In this document: piece by piece, positions 45,110 through 54,811 of the stretch
Position numbering within the stretch: the first letter of the stretch is position 1
Layout: the number at the start of each line of letters is the position of its first letter
From: Diphasiastrum complanatum
Lineage: Eukaryota; Streptophyta; Lycopodiopsida; Lycopodiales; Lycopodiaceae
Assembly: GCA_029204225.1 (NCBI GenBank)
Contig: CM055106.1
Span: 44,181,003-44,245,002, forward strand
Direction of reading: 5' to 3'
Length of the DNA stretch: 64,000 bases
Translations under genes and position numbers: made by a program
Notes under the pieces: generated by a model
What the model saw: only the letters and a program-made list of their open reading frames with translations
Databases searched by the model: none
What the model was told of the DNA's origin: nothing

Positions 45110-47259
45110 TCTACCTGAAGAGGCTATAGCTACAGCGGATGTTGATATTCACAACCACGAGGCAAATGTCGCACCAGTTCTGAAGAAATACAACTAGGAC
45201 AAATCCTTGTTTTGCTTGGGCGAGCTCTTGATTTGCATTAACCGAGTACTTGTTGAACTTCGCCTGGTAGCTGTTCAGAATTTGGCTATATACCTGCACT
45301 TACTGCCTAAAAAGATTCATCTCTGCTTGAGAGAGTGGCCTTGAATTAGGTGTCGGTTGAGCTAGCCAGGTGAGTTTTTTGTGTTACAAGCCCTGTACCT
45401 CTGCTCCCAAGCATGCGTTTTTTGCTTCATAAATCTGCAATTGCACCTAGAGGGAGGCAAGCCGTTGGGACGCTTCAAACTGAAGCTCCTGCACCTTTGT
45501 GAAAGCATTCGTCAGCGCTTTGGAGAGGCTCTAGATATACTGATTAAGGCCATCCTCCTTTTTTTGTAGCTTTGTGATCTCCCAGTGCCCCTCTTGCTCG
45601 TGTTGCTGAGCGATTATCAGTTCTTGCTGCAGCTTTGTGATTTCCGCTCACAACTGGGTGTTGCTAGTTGCCAGATGCAGTACCCAGTTGTCCAATGAGG
45701 CTCTGGCTGCTACCGCATCCTAGATATAGTTCTCCAAGGCTTGGTAGGCCGTCATGATGTCCGAGAAATTAGCTGGTACGCTTGTACTAACAAGGGCTTG
45801 TTGTGTAGTGGCCCTGACGACCTATACTGTATCGTCGTCCTCCTCCTCTATGAGCTTCTTCGGTGATTTTTGGCCATCAGGTGCGGTAGGGTTAGCACGA
45901 TCTGGCGATGGTATAAAAATTGTCTATACAAATGCATCATAGACAAAGGTTTATTGCCCTCGGCAAGCTTTGATGGAGAAGTGGGAGGTGTGAGGAAAAC
46001 AGAAGTGGAGACAGGGAGAGGGACAGTTTGTCCAAAAGAGAGAATGGGTGGAACAGAGGGGAACTGGAGGGTGGTGTGAAGGATGGAGGGAGAAGAAGGG
46101 GGAGATGTGCCCTAGCTTGGCGGTGTGAAATTAATGACTTGCATCTAGGCCAGGTTGTCGGGAGACAACTACGAAACTGGAAGGATTGAACTGAAGAGGA
46201 ACGGTGGTGGAAGCAGGGGGGATGGAAGCAATATAATGGAAGGGGTGGTAGAAGATAGAACAAAAGTAGAAGTAGCAATTACAGAGGAGATGGGTAGGAA
46301 AATAGAAGTGGCAGTTGCAGGTTGACCAAATAAAATAGGAACAGAAATAGAAATAGTAGGAGAAGGTTGTATAGAAGAGGAGGTGGCGATGGTAGAAGCA
46401 GGAATAGTTAGTGGTGTGGAGGTGCGACGTTTGGTAGCGCCACACATTTGTTTGCTGACCATTGTGTCAGTGACTACAGGATGGGCGGATGTGGATGCAA
46501 TGGTGGGAGGGTACAAGTTAGTATGAGGCACGGTGGATGATAAGATGTTGGAACAACGGAACCCACACACTTTCATCTCGAGAAGTGCACAGACAAAGTT
46601 ACACAGCAGGGGCCCTGCTACGATATGTTCACGAGCATTTGGTTTCATGGAGATTGTTAGTTCATGGATGAGAAAAGTATGCCAGTCGTATGGCACTACT
46701 GTGGGGCTAGGGAATCCCAAGAAGGACTCCACAATTTGACTAAGCAGCTTGGACTAAATTCTGTCCTTGCAAAATGTTGAAACAACCAAAAAGTTGTTCA
46801 ACAGATGCACGGCTGCCTGAATGACTGGGTACGTGATAGCCTCATTAGGTACGCATTGTTAGTCTGTATCAGAATTTCAGGTGCAGTCTGGATTACGAAA
46901 GGCTTTATCAAGGCTTTTGTTTGACGATGAGAGATTGGCTGGCGGTCGCCGGACATAATGCCAATAGTGACCATCGAGTCCGCGTTAATCAATACCTTGT
47001 ATGTGGTACCCTGGTACAGGAAGTGGAAACGCAACTTCGGCGTGTCCCAGGTGGCGTAAGCATGAAGGGCGAGGCCCATGTTAATGTCAGAGCTGAAAAG
47101 TGTTGGGTAAAAACCCATTGCTTCAAGAAGAGGACCAGCCGTCTGAAGCCATGGTGTGATCAGGACGTCAAAAGGCAAGGCCCAAATCTGGGTGGCTGAT
47201 GGTATTTCACGCTGGATCACCTGCTTAGTGCCAGAGTCGTCAAAAGATGAGGAGGCCAT
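45110..47259 (-). pseudogene. Two-domain, coiled-coil protein ORF, copy 1 (unidentified)
   Basis: The minus-strand ATG at 47259 starts MASSSFDDSGTKQVIQ. Domain 1 (frame to 46798) includes TQIWALPFDVLITPWLQTAGPLLEAMGF and INADSMVTIGIMSGDRQPISH. Domain 2 (46740-46550) has TFLIHELTISMKPNAREHIVAGPLL. A Ser/Thr/Pro-rich linker runs to about 46170. From 45780 to 45190 there is a Gln/Glu/Leu coiled coil (EITKLQQELIIAQQHEQEGH) broken by several TAG codons at places suited to Gln. A TATA motif lies 270 bp upstream. It lies downstream of a Gypsy integrase on the same strand, so it could be a third ORF of that element or a separate gene. A second copy is at 56650-57746. Confidence 0.5.
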
Positions 47260-47528
47260 GTAAGCAGTGATAGTCAAAGTTGGTTATAAAAAAAAAGTGA
47301 GAAAAAGTTAGAAAAATGGTGGGAATGGTAAAAGTGATGGAAATGAGAAAAACAATGAAAAATAAAAATTGGATGGTAGTAACGGCGGTTTAGAGACTTG
47401 CAGATCTTGGTTCAGAATGTGCAGATGATAGCTGGTATGAATTTTGGTCGCTTTCAAATAACTTGAAATTTGATCGAAAAACAGACAGAGCTTCGCTAGG
47501 CAAAGTGACAAATGACTCGAATTATGTT

Positions 47529-47536
47529 CTTATATA
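47529..47536 (-). promoter_or_regulatory. TATA motif upstream of coiled-coil ORF copy 1
   Basis: TATATAAG on the minus strand lies 270 bp before the ATG at 47259. The motif and its surroundings (AATTTAGAGTG on one side, CAAATGACTC on the other) are conserved in copy 2 at 58034-58041. Confidence 0.5.
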
Positions 47537-47839
47537 GTTGAATTTAGAGTGTATATTAGGTGAAATCCACTTTCTCTTGTTCAGTTCCTCCCAAATTTTT
47601 GTAGGGACCTTCTTCACAAAATTCTAAGACCTCAGAGAAGTCTGCGAGAGTTCAGAACTCTAATCCATAACCTTTACAAACTGATAATATCTTTCATCCA
47701 TGTTAGATCTGACTGTAGGTAATTCTCTGAAAGTTCTGATAGATATTTGGTAGCTGATCCATCAGTTTTGGTGAATTTTGTCCTTATTTTGCCACTGATT
47801 CCTAAGATCAAGGTCTCTGATCTACAGTTTAGAGGCTTT
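47537..47839. other. No gene seen
   Basis: This is a spacer between the Gypsy integrase end and the conserved TATA motif. It could be LTR or intergenic sequence of the Gypsy element. No LTR ends were recognised. Confidence 0.35.
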
Positions 47840-48302
47840 TTAGTGCAACCCAATGATCAGCTTCTCTCTTGATCTTATCTGGACTTGGATCTCTCTTGGA
47901 TCTTGTTGGATCTTCTCTAATCTTGCCAGATCTGGCTGAATCTTGGTGGATCTAGCTTGATCTGTCTTGATCTTCCTAGATCTGGCTATGATGGCCTTGT
48001 AGATGAACTTTTTGTAACTTGCCAACACCAACCTAGATCTGTCTCACTGAGGTGGCCAGTACTTGTGCAATCGGCTACCATTGATGGGTGTGTTGAATGG
48101 CGTTCCATCTAGCTTCTCCAAATTCACGACTCCATAATTAAGAATTTCTTTGATCCGATAAGGACCTTCGCCTGTGAATTTTTATTTCCCTTTGATCACC
48201 TTGGTTCTATACATAAGGACTAGATCTCCAAATCAAAAATCTTTCTTTTGTAATCTGCAATTGTGCCATGCTTTGTGTCATTCCTTTTCAGCTGCCAATG
48301 CA
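47840..48302 (-). pseudogene. Ty3/Gypsy integrase C-terminus with GPY/F module
   Basis: On the minus strand the sequence continues the integrase interrupted by element A. It reads HKAWHNCRLQKKDF, GDLVLMYRTKVIKGK, FTGEGPYRIKEILNYG and LDGTPFNTPINGSRLHKY, the GPY/F module of Gypsy integrases. A tail of short Arg/Lys/Gln repeats follows (frame 48031-47840, with KIKTDQARSTKIQ and LARLEKIQQDPREIQ). Several codons are stops (AAAGAG to TAG type). It joins to 54812-55677 when element A and one ATGCA copy are removed. Confidence 0.8.
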
Positions 48303-48953
48303 TCTGAGAGATTTCAACTAGTTTAGTCTAGTTTAGTCACATTTTGGTAAATTGTCAATAAGAGGCCAAAACTCATTTTAGGCTTAGAGATAAACTTTTT
48401 GAAGTTATATTAGTTTAAAATACATTCAAACACTTTTGGAAAGTGTGGGAAAGTTGGTAGTCAAGTTTGAGAGAGATTCAAATTTGAACTTTGGGTACAT
48501 TGAATCTAGACCCAAAAATAGTAGGGTTTACATTTTGGAGGGAAAGCCAAGTGGCCAAATAGGGTCTGAAAACTCTATAAAAGGATGTAACTCGTGGAGA
48601 GACACATCTTCTCTCTTCTATCTCTCATTTCATCATTATACATGGTTCTCTTTGGGTTCTACTACTCATTGGTGCACTATCTTGGTGTTATCTTGCAATC
48701 TTGTGTGTAGAATGATCATTTATTGCTATTTTCGGTTCCACACGTATGAAATATAGTAGGGTACTATAATTTTACAGAAAGCACACATATTTTATGTTTT
48801 GGTTCATGTTTGATCAATATCTCTTAGAGTTTGCATCTCATTTTGTATGTAGATGCTGATTTTTCTACATTGGCAGGATTGTTGGTTTGCTCCTTATTGT
48901 AACCAAAGATTTGGGACTTGGATTGGATCTTGAATTATCTGAAATCCTTCACA
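48303..48953 (+). repeat. 5' LTR of the family A element
   Basis: The first bases are TCTGAGAG where other copies have TGTGAGAG. It ends AATCCTTCACA. A TATA box (CTATAAAAGG) lies at 48574-48583. The palindrome found in the other copies reads CACACGTATG here (48741-48750). Confidence 0.95.
48574..48583 (+). promoter_or_regulatory. TATA box in the family A LTR
   Basis: CTATAAAAGG is conserved in all three good family A LTRs (35087, 48574 and 54433 regions), about 270 bp into the LTR. Confidence 0.65.
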
Positions 48954-48965
48954 TGGTATCAGAGC
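48954..48965 (+). other. Primer-binding site of the family A element
   Basis: TGGTATCAGAGC directly follows the LTR end at 48953. Confidence 0.92.
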
Positions 48966-48977
48966 TCTTGTGTTTCA

Positions 48978-51108
48978 GGTTATGAAAGGATCAGCCATCT
49001 TTAGCAAGGATTTTGGAGGAGTTACCAATGCTAGAGCATGCTAGATTGATCTCTACTCAAAAATCAGCATTTTTGCATGTGTAGAATTGATCTTTTGTAG
49101 GTCAAAACTCAATATAGGGTTATATTCTTGTTCAATTCCGATTTCACACTTGGCTTACTGGAATTAGATGATTTTTGGTGCATTAGTAAGGTCTCATTGG
49201 AGTCTACAAGAAGATATACCAAGTTTCTAGAAATTCCATGTAGAATTTGAGATATTCAATTTTTTGTGATTTTGTCAAAACCCTAATTTTGATTGGATCT
49301 CTAGTTTGTGAGGTTACTGAAATTAATTTGAGTGTGTTTCAATCTTAGGAAGTGGCAAGAATCATTAGATTGAGAATAGATCATATGTTGATCAAGATTT
49401 CACTATTCTATGTGTTGATTTTCTAGTTAGAAGTGTTGGAAAAGATTTGAGAGGTTCCATATCTTCTTGAGTTCATTTGTTGACATTTGAGAGAGTGCTT
49501 TGTGGGTTGGAATAGGTTGAAAGAAGAAGATCAGGTCACTTCAACATGGCTACAAGTGGAGGCTTTATGTTGGAGAGCAATGATAGGCTTACCTCAATTA
49601 ACTATTCTACTTGGAAGGTGAGGATGAAGTCCTTATTGGAGATGAATGAGTTGATGGAGATTGTTGCAGGTGTGGAGGAGAGACCTCAAGCACCTCAATA
49701 TGAAGTGAGGTATGACAAAGAAAGCTCTACACATGATTAAGATGAATGTTACCAATGAACTTCTCAAGGAAGTTGGTAAGTGCACATCATCTTTGGAGGC
49801 TTGGGAAGCTTTGAAGAAGCTTTGTGAATCCAAGTCCACATCAAGAGTGCTTACTCTTAGGAGGCAAATCTCTCAAAGTTTGCAAAAGAAGGAAGAGAGT
49901 ACTCATGCTTTTGTTTTAAGGGTTAAAGCATTCAATGATGAGTTAGCATGTATTGATGAAAGTATTAAAGAGCTAGAACTTGTTCAAGTTATACTTAATG
50001 GCTTGTTGGATGATCATGCTAATCTTGTTCAAGGTTATTAAAGGATCAGCCATCTTTAGCAAGGATTTTGGAGGAGTTACCAATGCTAGAGCATGCTAGA
50101 TTGATCTCTACTCAAAAATCAGCATTTTTGCATGTGTAGAATTGATCTTTTGTAGGTCAAAACTCAATATAGGGTTATATACTTGTTCAATTCCGATTTC
50201 AAACTTGGCTTACTGGAATTAGATGATTTTTGGTGCATTAGGAAGGTCTCATTGGAGTCTACAAGAAGATATACCAAGTTTCTAGAAATTGCATGTAGAA
50301 TTTGAGATATTCAATTTTTTGTGATTTTGTCAAAACCCTAATTTTGATTGGATCTCTAGTTTGTGAGGTTACTGAACCTCATTTGAGTGTGTCTCAATCT
50401 TAGGAAGTGGCAAGAATCATTAGATTGAGGATAGATCATAGGTTGATCAAGATCTCACTATTCTATGTGTTGATTTTCTATTTAGAAGTGCTAGAAGAGA
50501 TTTGAGAGGTTCCATATCTTTGTGATATCTTCTTGAGTTCATTTGTTGACATTCAAGAGAGTGCTTTGTGCATTGGAATAGGTTGAAAGAAGAAGATCAG
50601 GTCACTTCAACATGGCTACAAGTGGTGGATTTATGTTGGAGAGCAATGATAGGCTTACCTCAATCAACTATTCTACTTGGAAGGTGAGGATGGAGTCCTT
50701 ATTGGAGATGAATGAGTTGATGGAGATTGTTGCAGGTGTGGAGGAGAGACCTCAAGCACCTCAAGATAAAGTGAGGTATGACAAGAGAGCAAAGAAAGCT
50801 CTACACATGATCAAGATGAATGTTATCAATGAACTTCTCAAGGAAGTTGGTAAGTACACATCATCTTTGGAGGCTTGGGAAGCTTTCAAGAAGCTTTATG
50901 AATCCAAGTCTACATCAAGAGTGCTTACTCTTAGGAGGCAAATCTTTCAAAGTTTGCAAAAGAAGTAAGAGAGTACTCATGCTTTTGTTTTGAGAGTTAA
51001 AGCATTCAATGATGAGTTAGCATGTATTGATGAAAGCATTAAGGAGGTAGACCTTGTTCAAGTTATACTTAATGGCTTGTTGGATGATCATGCTAATCTT
51101 GTTCAAAG
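48978..51108 (+). repeat. Tandem duplication of leader plus 5' half of gag
   Basis: The block starting near AAAGGATCAGCCATC at 48984 is repeated from 50040. Copy 1 (about 48978-50034) and copy 2 (about 50035-51108) each hold the leader, the gag ATG and gag up to DDHANLVQ. The join lies inside gag codons and returns to the leader. Copies are highly similar, differing by point changes and a 10-bp deletion in copy 1 near 49722. Confidence 0.92.
49546..50041 (+). pseudogene. Family A gag, truncated first copy
   Basis: ATG 49546 starts MATSGGFMLESNDRLTSINY, then WKVRMKSLLEMNELMEIVAGVEERP. A deletion at about 49722 shifts the frame. The second frame (49712-50041) carries ALHMIKMNVTNELLKEVGK, SSLEAWEALKKLCESKSTS and LVQVILNGLLDDHANLVQ. 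It ends where the duplicated leader restarts, so it can never reach the zinc knuckle. Confidence 0.88.
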
Positions 51109-51547
51109 TTTTGCTATTTAAAAGACTTTGCCAAGTATTGTGGATTTGCAAGAGATCTTGGTGAATGAGGAGTATAGCCTTCAATCAAGAGGAGGTGGAT
51201 CTACATCGACATCTCATTATGAAGAGGATGCTATGTTCATCAAAGGCAAGTTCAAGGGCAAAGGCAAAGGCAAGTGGTCTAAAGGGCAAGATCAAGGTGA
51301 GACTTCTTCTTTTGGCAAAAAGAAAGATAAGTCTAAGTTGAAATGCTTTTATTGTGGAATCAAAGGGCATTTTGCAAATGAATGTTTGAAGAAGCAAAGA
51401 GATGAAGGTAGCAAGCAAATCAACTTTACTACTAATGATGAGGGTCCAGGTGGTGGTGATTCTCTTTTGATGTGTTCTTCAAGTCCAATATCAAGTGAAG
51501 AGACAAAGATTCATGGTGGATTGAAAGTGGAGCTAGCTCACACATGA
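50612..51547 (+). pseudogene. Family A gag, second copy with zinc knuckle
   Basis: ATG 50612 opens MATSGGFMLESNDRLTSINY and runs 118 codons to a TAA at 50966 where copy 1 has GAA. The same frame continues with VKAFNDELACIDESIKE to a second stop (CAA to TAA) near 51119. Then the frame 51128-51547 holds ILVNEEYSLQSRGGGSTS, a Lys-rich region and the CCHC knuckle CFYCGIKGHFANEC (51344-51385). With two stops removed it would be a full-size Copia gag of about 300 residues. As it stands it is broken. Confidence 0.9.
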
Positions 51548-52881
51548 CTAGTCACAAGGAGCTTTTTACTTCTTTGGTCATTTATGATGGAGCCAAGCAA
51601 CCAATTCACATGGCCAATGGTGGTGAGTGTGTGATTGAAGGTATTGGTTCAATTCCTATTTGTCTCTCTACTAATAAAAAAGCAAGACTTGATGATGTTC
51701 TTTACATTCCTTCACTTTCAAAGAATTTGATAAGTGTTGGTCAAATGGTAGAGAAAGGATACATGGTAAAGTTTGGGGGTGATGCTTGTTTCATTACAAA
51801 GGAAGAAATCTTGGTTGCTAGGGGCAATAAACAAGGTAGACTTCTCAAGCTTGATGCTTTTGTTATGGCTAACAAAAAGGATGTAATGGAAAAGGAGATT
51901 GGTCTCAACTTTCCAAAGTTACCTTTTAGCATCAATAAGATTGGTGGATCTTATGCAAAGTCTAACAAGCTTCCTTATGCTAGATCTAGATCAAGATCTA
52001 ATATGCTTCTTAGAGATGTTCATCTTTGTGCTAACTTGGCTAGTCTTGAGGATAATGATGGTGTTTCAATGGTTCTTCATGGCAAGTGCAAGCATGAAAA
52101 AGGTAAGGAAAGAGCTAACTTCATCAATGGAGGTGAAGGTTCTTCCTTGGAAAAGATTGTTGCTAATGATTTCTTTGATCATATGGAAAAGGATGTTGCT
52201 AGGTGCACGCATGAAGGAGGTGGTTCATCTACATTCTTTTGTTATGATTTCAATAAAGTCATTTTTCCAGCAAGTGGAGTCACACGTCTTCATAAAGAGA
52301 GTAGATCAAATGGTTCTATCAAGAGACTTAGTGAGGGAGATAGTCACAAGTCAAGAAGAAGAGAAGTATGTGAAGAGTTCAAAGTAGGATGTACTTTGAA
52401 TGATGTCATTGTGAATAATAGTGAGGAAGAATCATTATCATATGATTCATTACCTAAAACATTGAGTAGAAGTTCTTGTTTGAAAAAAGAGAGTACTTCA
52501 ATCATCTTTATGTTGAAGGTACTAATCATTTTTTTCATGGCTTCTAATGTCTTTGAGGTTTCTACTTCTTATGATGCAATCATTAAGAGGGAGTCTTATG
52601 AAGGAAAGAGCAATGAAATACTGGTTCTTGGGAAGATCCAAGGCATGGATTTCACATCTCTTCATCAACTCAAAGTATTCTATGATTGTGAATTGATCAT
52701 CATAATCGAGATGGCAAAAGGTTGGTTGGAGAAGACTACATGGAGCAAATCGAGAGGCAATTTCTTCAAGGCAAGGGAGATCTCATTGGTGAGCTTATTG
52801 AGGTTTGTTATGGGCTCAAGAGGGCTGGATTTATTAGGTTCTACTTCATCTTGGATGGAAAGTTTGGAATCTATCTTTTGA
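51505..52881 (+). pseudogene. Family A protease region followed by an unrecognised 330-codon frame
   Basis: The protease active site reads WWIESGASSHM (51508-51546), with Glu in place of the catalytic Asp seen in the 61.4-kb relative. GGECVIEGIGSIPI, LDDVLYIPSLSKNLISVGQM and GRLLKLDA follow. Where the pre-integrase and integrase should start, the open frame instead continues for about 330 codons with Ser/Lys/Glu-rich sequence (HEGGGSSTFFCYDFNK, REVCEEFKVGCTLNDVIV) and one hydrophobic stretch (IIFMLKVLIIFFMASNVFEV). I recognise nothing in that part. It may be a substituted segment or heavily altered pol. Confidence 0.6.
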
Positions 52882-53114
52882 TTTATGATGGTGACATTGG
52901 TGACATTGTTTTCACTAACCTTTGTGGAAATTCGAGATCAAGCATTGATGAGTTCTTGTTGGATCTAGATCATATGTTTGAGAGGGAGTATTTCCAGAGG
53001 TTCAGGTCTGAAGATATTCATATCTTTGATATCTTTGATGATCAAGAGAAAGGTAAGCAAGTGGAAGCGACACACTTTGCTTTACTCACATGTTTGGAGA
53101 ATTTTCTTGTGTAG
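52722..53114 (+). pseudogene. Shred of Copia RT in the family A element
   Basis: The frame shows YMEQIERQFLQGKGDLIGEL and then IEVCYGLKRAGF. This mirrors the Copia RT block IYMMQPEGF...[11 protein letters not shown] seen at 63330-63420, followed by KFGIYLLIYDGDIGD in place of the YVDD strand. The catalytic box is lost (YDGD), and the sequence between the two blocks is shortened. The rest (FRSEDIHIFDIFDDQEKG) is unplaced. Confidence 0.55.
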
Positions 53115-53274
53115 ATGATGCTATGCAAGTGGATATTGGTTCTCATGGTTTTCATACTGGAAAAACAAGTAATGGATCTGGAAAACAAATTTTTTTCAAT
53201 GACTTTGATGGTCAAGAGGAAGATCAAGAGGTTGGTCTCAAAGGGCTTCAACAACACAAAGGAAAGGTGGCAAT

Positions 53275-54174
53275 TTGGAGCTAGTCAAGAGCATCAAAGG
53301 AGAGGTAATTGGCAAAGATGTTATGGATCTGTTTTTGCAGCTTATTGAAGACTCAAGTAAGGTCAAAGGAGCAGAAAGGAAGTGTTTTTCAAGTTTACTT
53401 TACTTGTTCTATCTCATGTTTAAGCTATTTCATGTGGATGTGTGCAAATTGTCAAGATATGGAGAAACTAGCTACATTGTCTTGCAATATCTTATTGTTG
53501 GAGTTGTACTAGCATTCTTGGCTGGTTTTGCTGATGGAGATGAAGCTAATGGAGGTTCATTATGTCACTCATCCATGGCTAAGTTCTCAAGTGTTGAGCT
53601 ACTTGGTGCCAATACTTGGAGATTGTCAATTTTTGGTGAATTCATGGTCATTTTCTTGTGTCAAGTAGATCTTGAAGATGGACTAGTGCAAAATACTTGG
53701 TTTATGGAGTCATGTGGTGCTATATTTTCATCATGTATGTACTCACCTACTCATGGATTTCCAAGGCTTGATGGTTTCTTGTGGCAAGATGGAGATGGAG
53801 GCTCATTCATGGAGTTTTATGGTGGAGACATATCAAGAAAGGACAAAGTTGGAGGACACAAGCAAGCAAATGGTCATCACTCACATTTATTGTTTGGTTG
53901 CTGTAATTTTCTAGAGAGTACAAAGTTTGAAACATGGAGGAATCATTTCATTCACATTCTATTTGGTTCTTCATGTTCTAGTTATATCTTGATGTGCAAA
54001 ATTGATGTAAGAAATAGTGAAGCATCCAATTTGGACACTATTCTCTATATCAATTATGAAAGATACTTTAGAACCTTAGAAAGAAGATCTATACTTAGGA
54101 TGGAGATCATTCTAAAGTTGGATCAAAGTTCTATTTTCAAAACTATGCCAAAACTAGTTGAAGAGGGAGTGTGA
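53275..54174 (+). CDS. 299-codon frame before the 3' LTR, unidentified
   Basis: The frame is open for 900 bp and its stop is the TGA at the LTR edge. It contains hydrophobic stretches at about residues 40-55 and 68-84 (YIVLQYLIVGVVLAFLAGF) and another near 120. Gly/Asp-rich and His-rich parts follow (FLWQDGDGGSFMEFYGGD, GHHSHLLFGCC). The C-terminus ends PKLVEEGV. No RNase H blocks are visible although that is the usual content here. The location between pol and the 3' LTR is where env-like ORFs sit in some plant elements, but nothing else supports that. It could equally be RNase H-region DNA changed beyond recognition. Confidence 0.35.
   Translation: MELVKSIKGEVIGKDVMDLFLQLIEDSSKVKGAERKCFSSLLYLFYLMFKLFHVDVCKLSRYGETSYIVLQYLIVGVVLAFLAGFADGDEANGGSLCHSSMAKFSSVELLGANTWRLSIFGEFMVIFLCQVDLEDGLVQNTWFMESCGAIFSSCMYSPTHGFPRLDGFLWQDGDGGSFMEFYGGDISRKDKVGGHKQANGHHSHLLFGCCNFLESTKFETWRNHFIHILFGSSCSSYILMCKIDVRNSEASNLDTILYINYERYFRTLERRSILRMEIILKLDQSSIFKTMPKLVEEGV
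54158..54169 (+). other. Polypurine tract of the family A element
   Basis: TTGAAGAGGGAG directly precedes the 3' LTR at 54170. Confidence 0.8.
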
Positions 54175-54811
54175 GAGATTTCAACTAGTTTAGTCTAGTT
54201 TAGTCACATTTTGGTGAATTGTCAATAAGAGGCCCAAACTCATTTTAGGCTTAGAGATAAACTTTTTGAAGTTATATTAGTTTAAAATACATTCAATAAA
54301 CACTTTTGAAGTTGGTAGTCGAGTTTGAGAGAGATTCAAATTTGAACTTTGGGTACATTGAATCTAGACCCAAAAATAGTAGGGTTTACATTTTGGAGGG
54401 AAAGCCAAGTGGCCAAATAGGGTTTGGAAACTCTATAAAAGGATGTAACTCGTGGACAGACACATCTTCTCTCTTCTATCTCTCATTTCATCATTGTACA
54501 TGGTTCTCTTTGGGTTATACTACTCATTGGTGCACTATCTTGGTGTTATCTTGCAATTTTGTGTGTAGAATGATCATTTATTGCTATTTTCGGTTCCACA
54601 CGTGTGAAATAAAGTAGGGTACTGTAATTGTACGGACAGCAAACATATTTTATGTTTTGGTTCATGTTTGATCAATATCTCTTAGAGTTTGCATCTCATT
54701 TTGTATGTAGATGCTGATTTTTCTACATTGGCAGGATTGTTGGTTTGCCCCTTATTGTAACCAAAGATTTGGGACTTGGATTGGATGTTGAATGATCTGA
54801 AATCCTTCACA
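54170..54811 (+). repeat. 3' LTR of the family A element
   Basis: This 642-bp LTR runs from TGTGAGAG to CCTTCACA. It lacks 11 bp present in the 5' LTR (near 54309) and carries an intact CACACGTGTG at 54597-54606. Confidence 0.95.

Larger units (their letters stand above)
48303..54811 (+). mobile_element. Family A Copia element, complete ends, ATGCA target duplication
   Basis: The element is 6509 bp with LTRs of 651 and 642 bp, a PBS touching the left LTR and a purine tract before the right one. ATGCA flanks both sides (48298-48302 and 54812-54816). It lies in antisense orientation within a Gypsy integrase. By eye the LTRs differ at roughly 20-25 bases plus two small indels, which means a fairly young insertion. 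The interior has a duplicated leader-gag, a gag/protease region and then about 2.3 kb with only a shred of RT and no integrase. It is therefore non-autonomous. Confidence 0.95.

Noticed and set aside
46131-46445. Aromatic- and Cys-rich reverse frame of 104 codons
   Set aside because: It overlaps the Ser/Thr/Pro-rich linker of the coiled-coil ORF in another frame. Its composition is a by-product of that low-complexity DNA.
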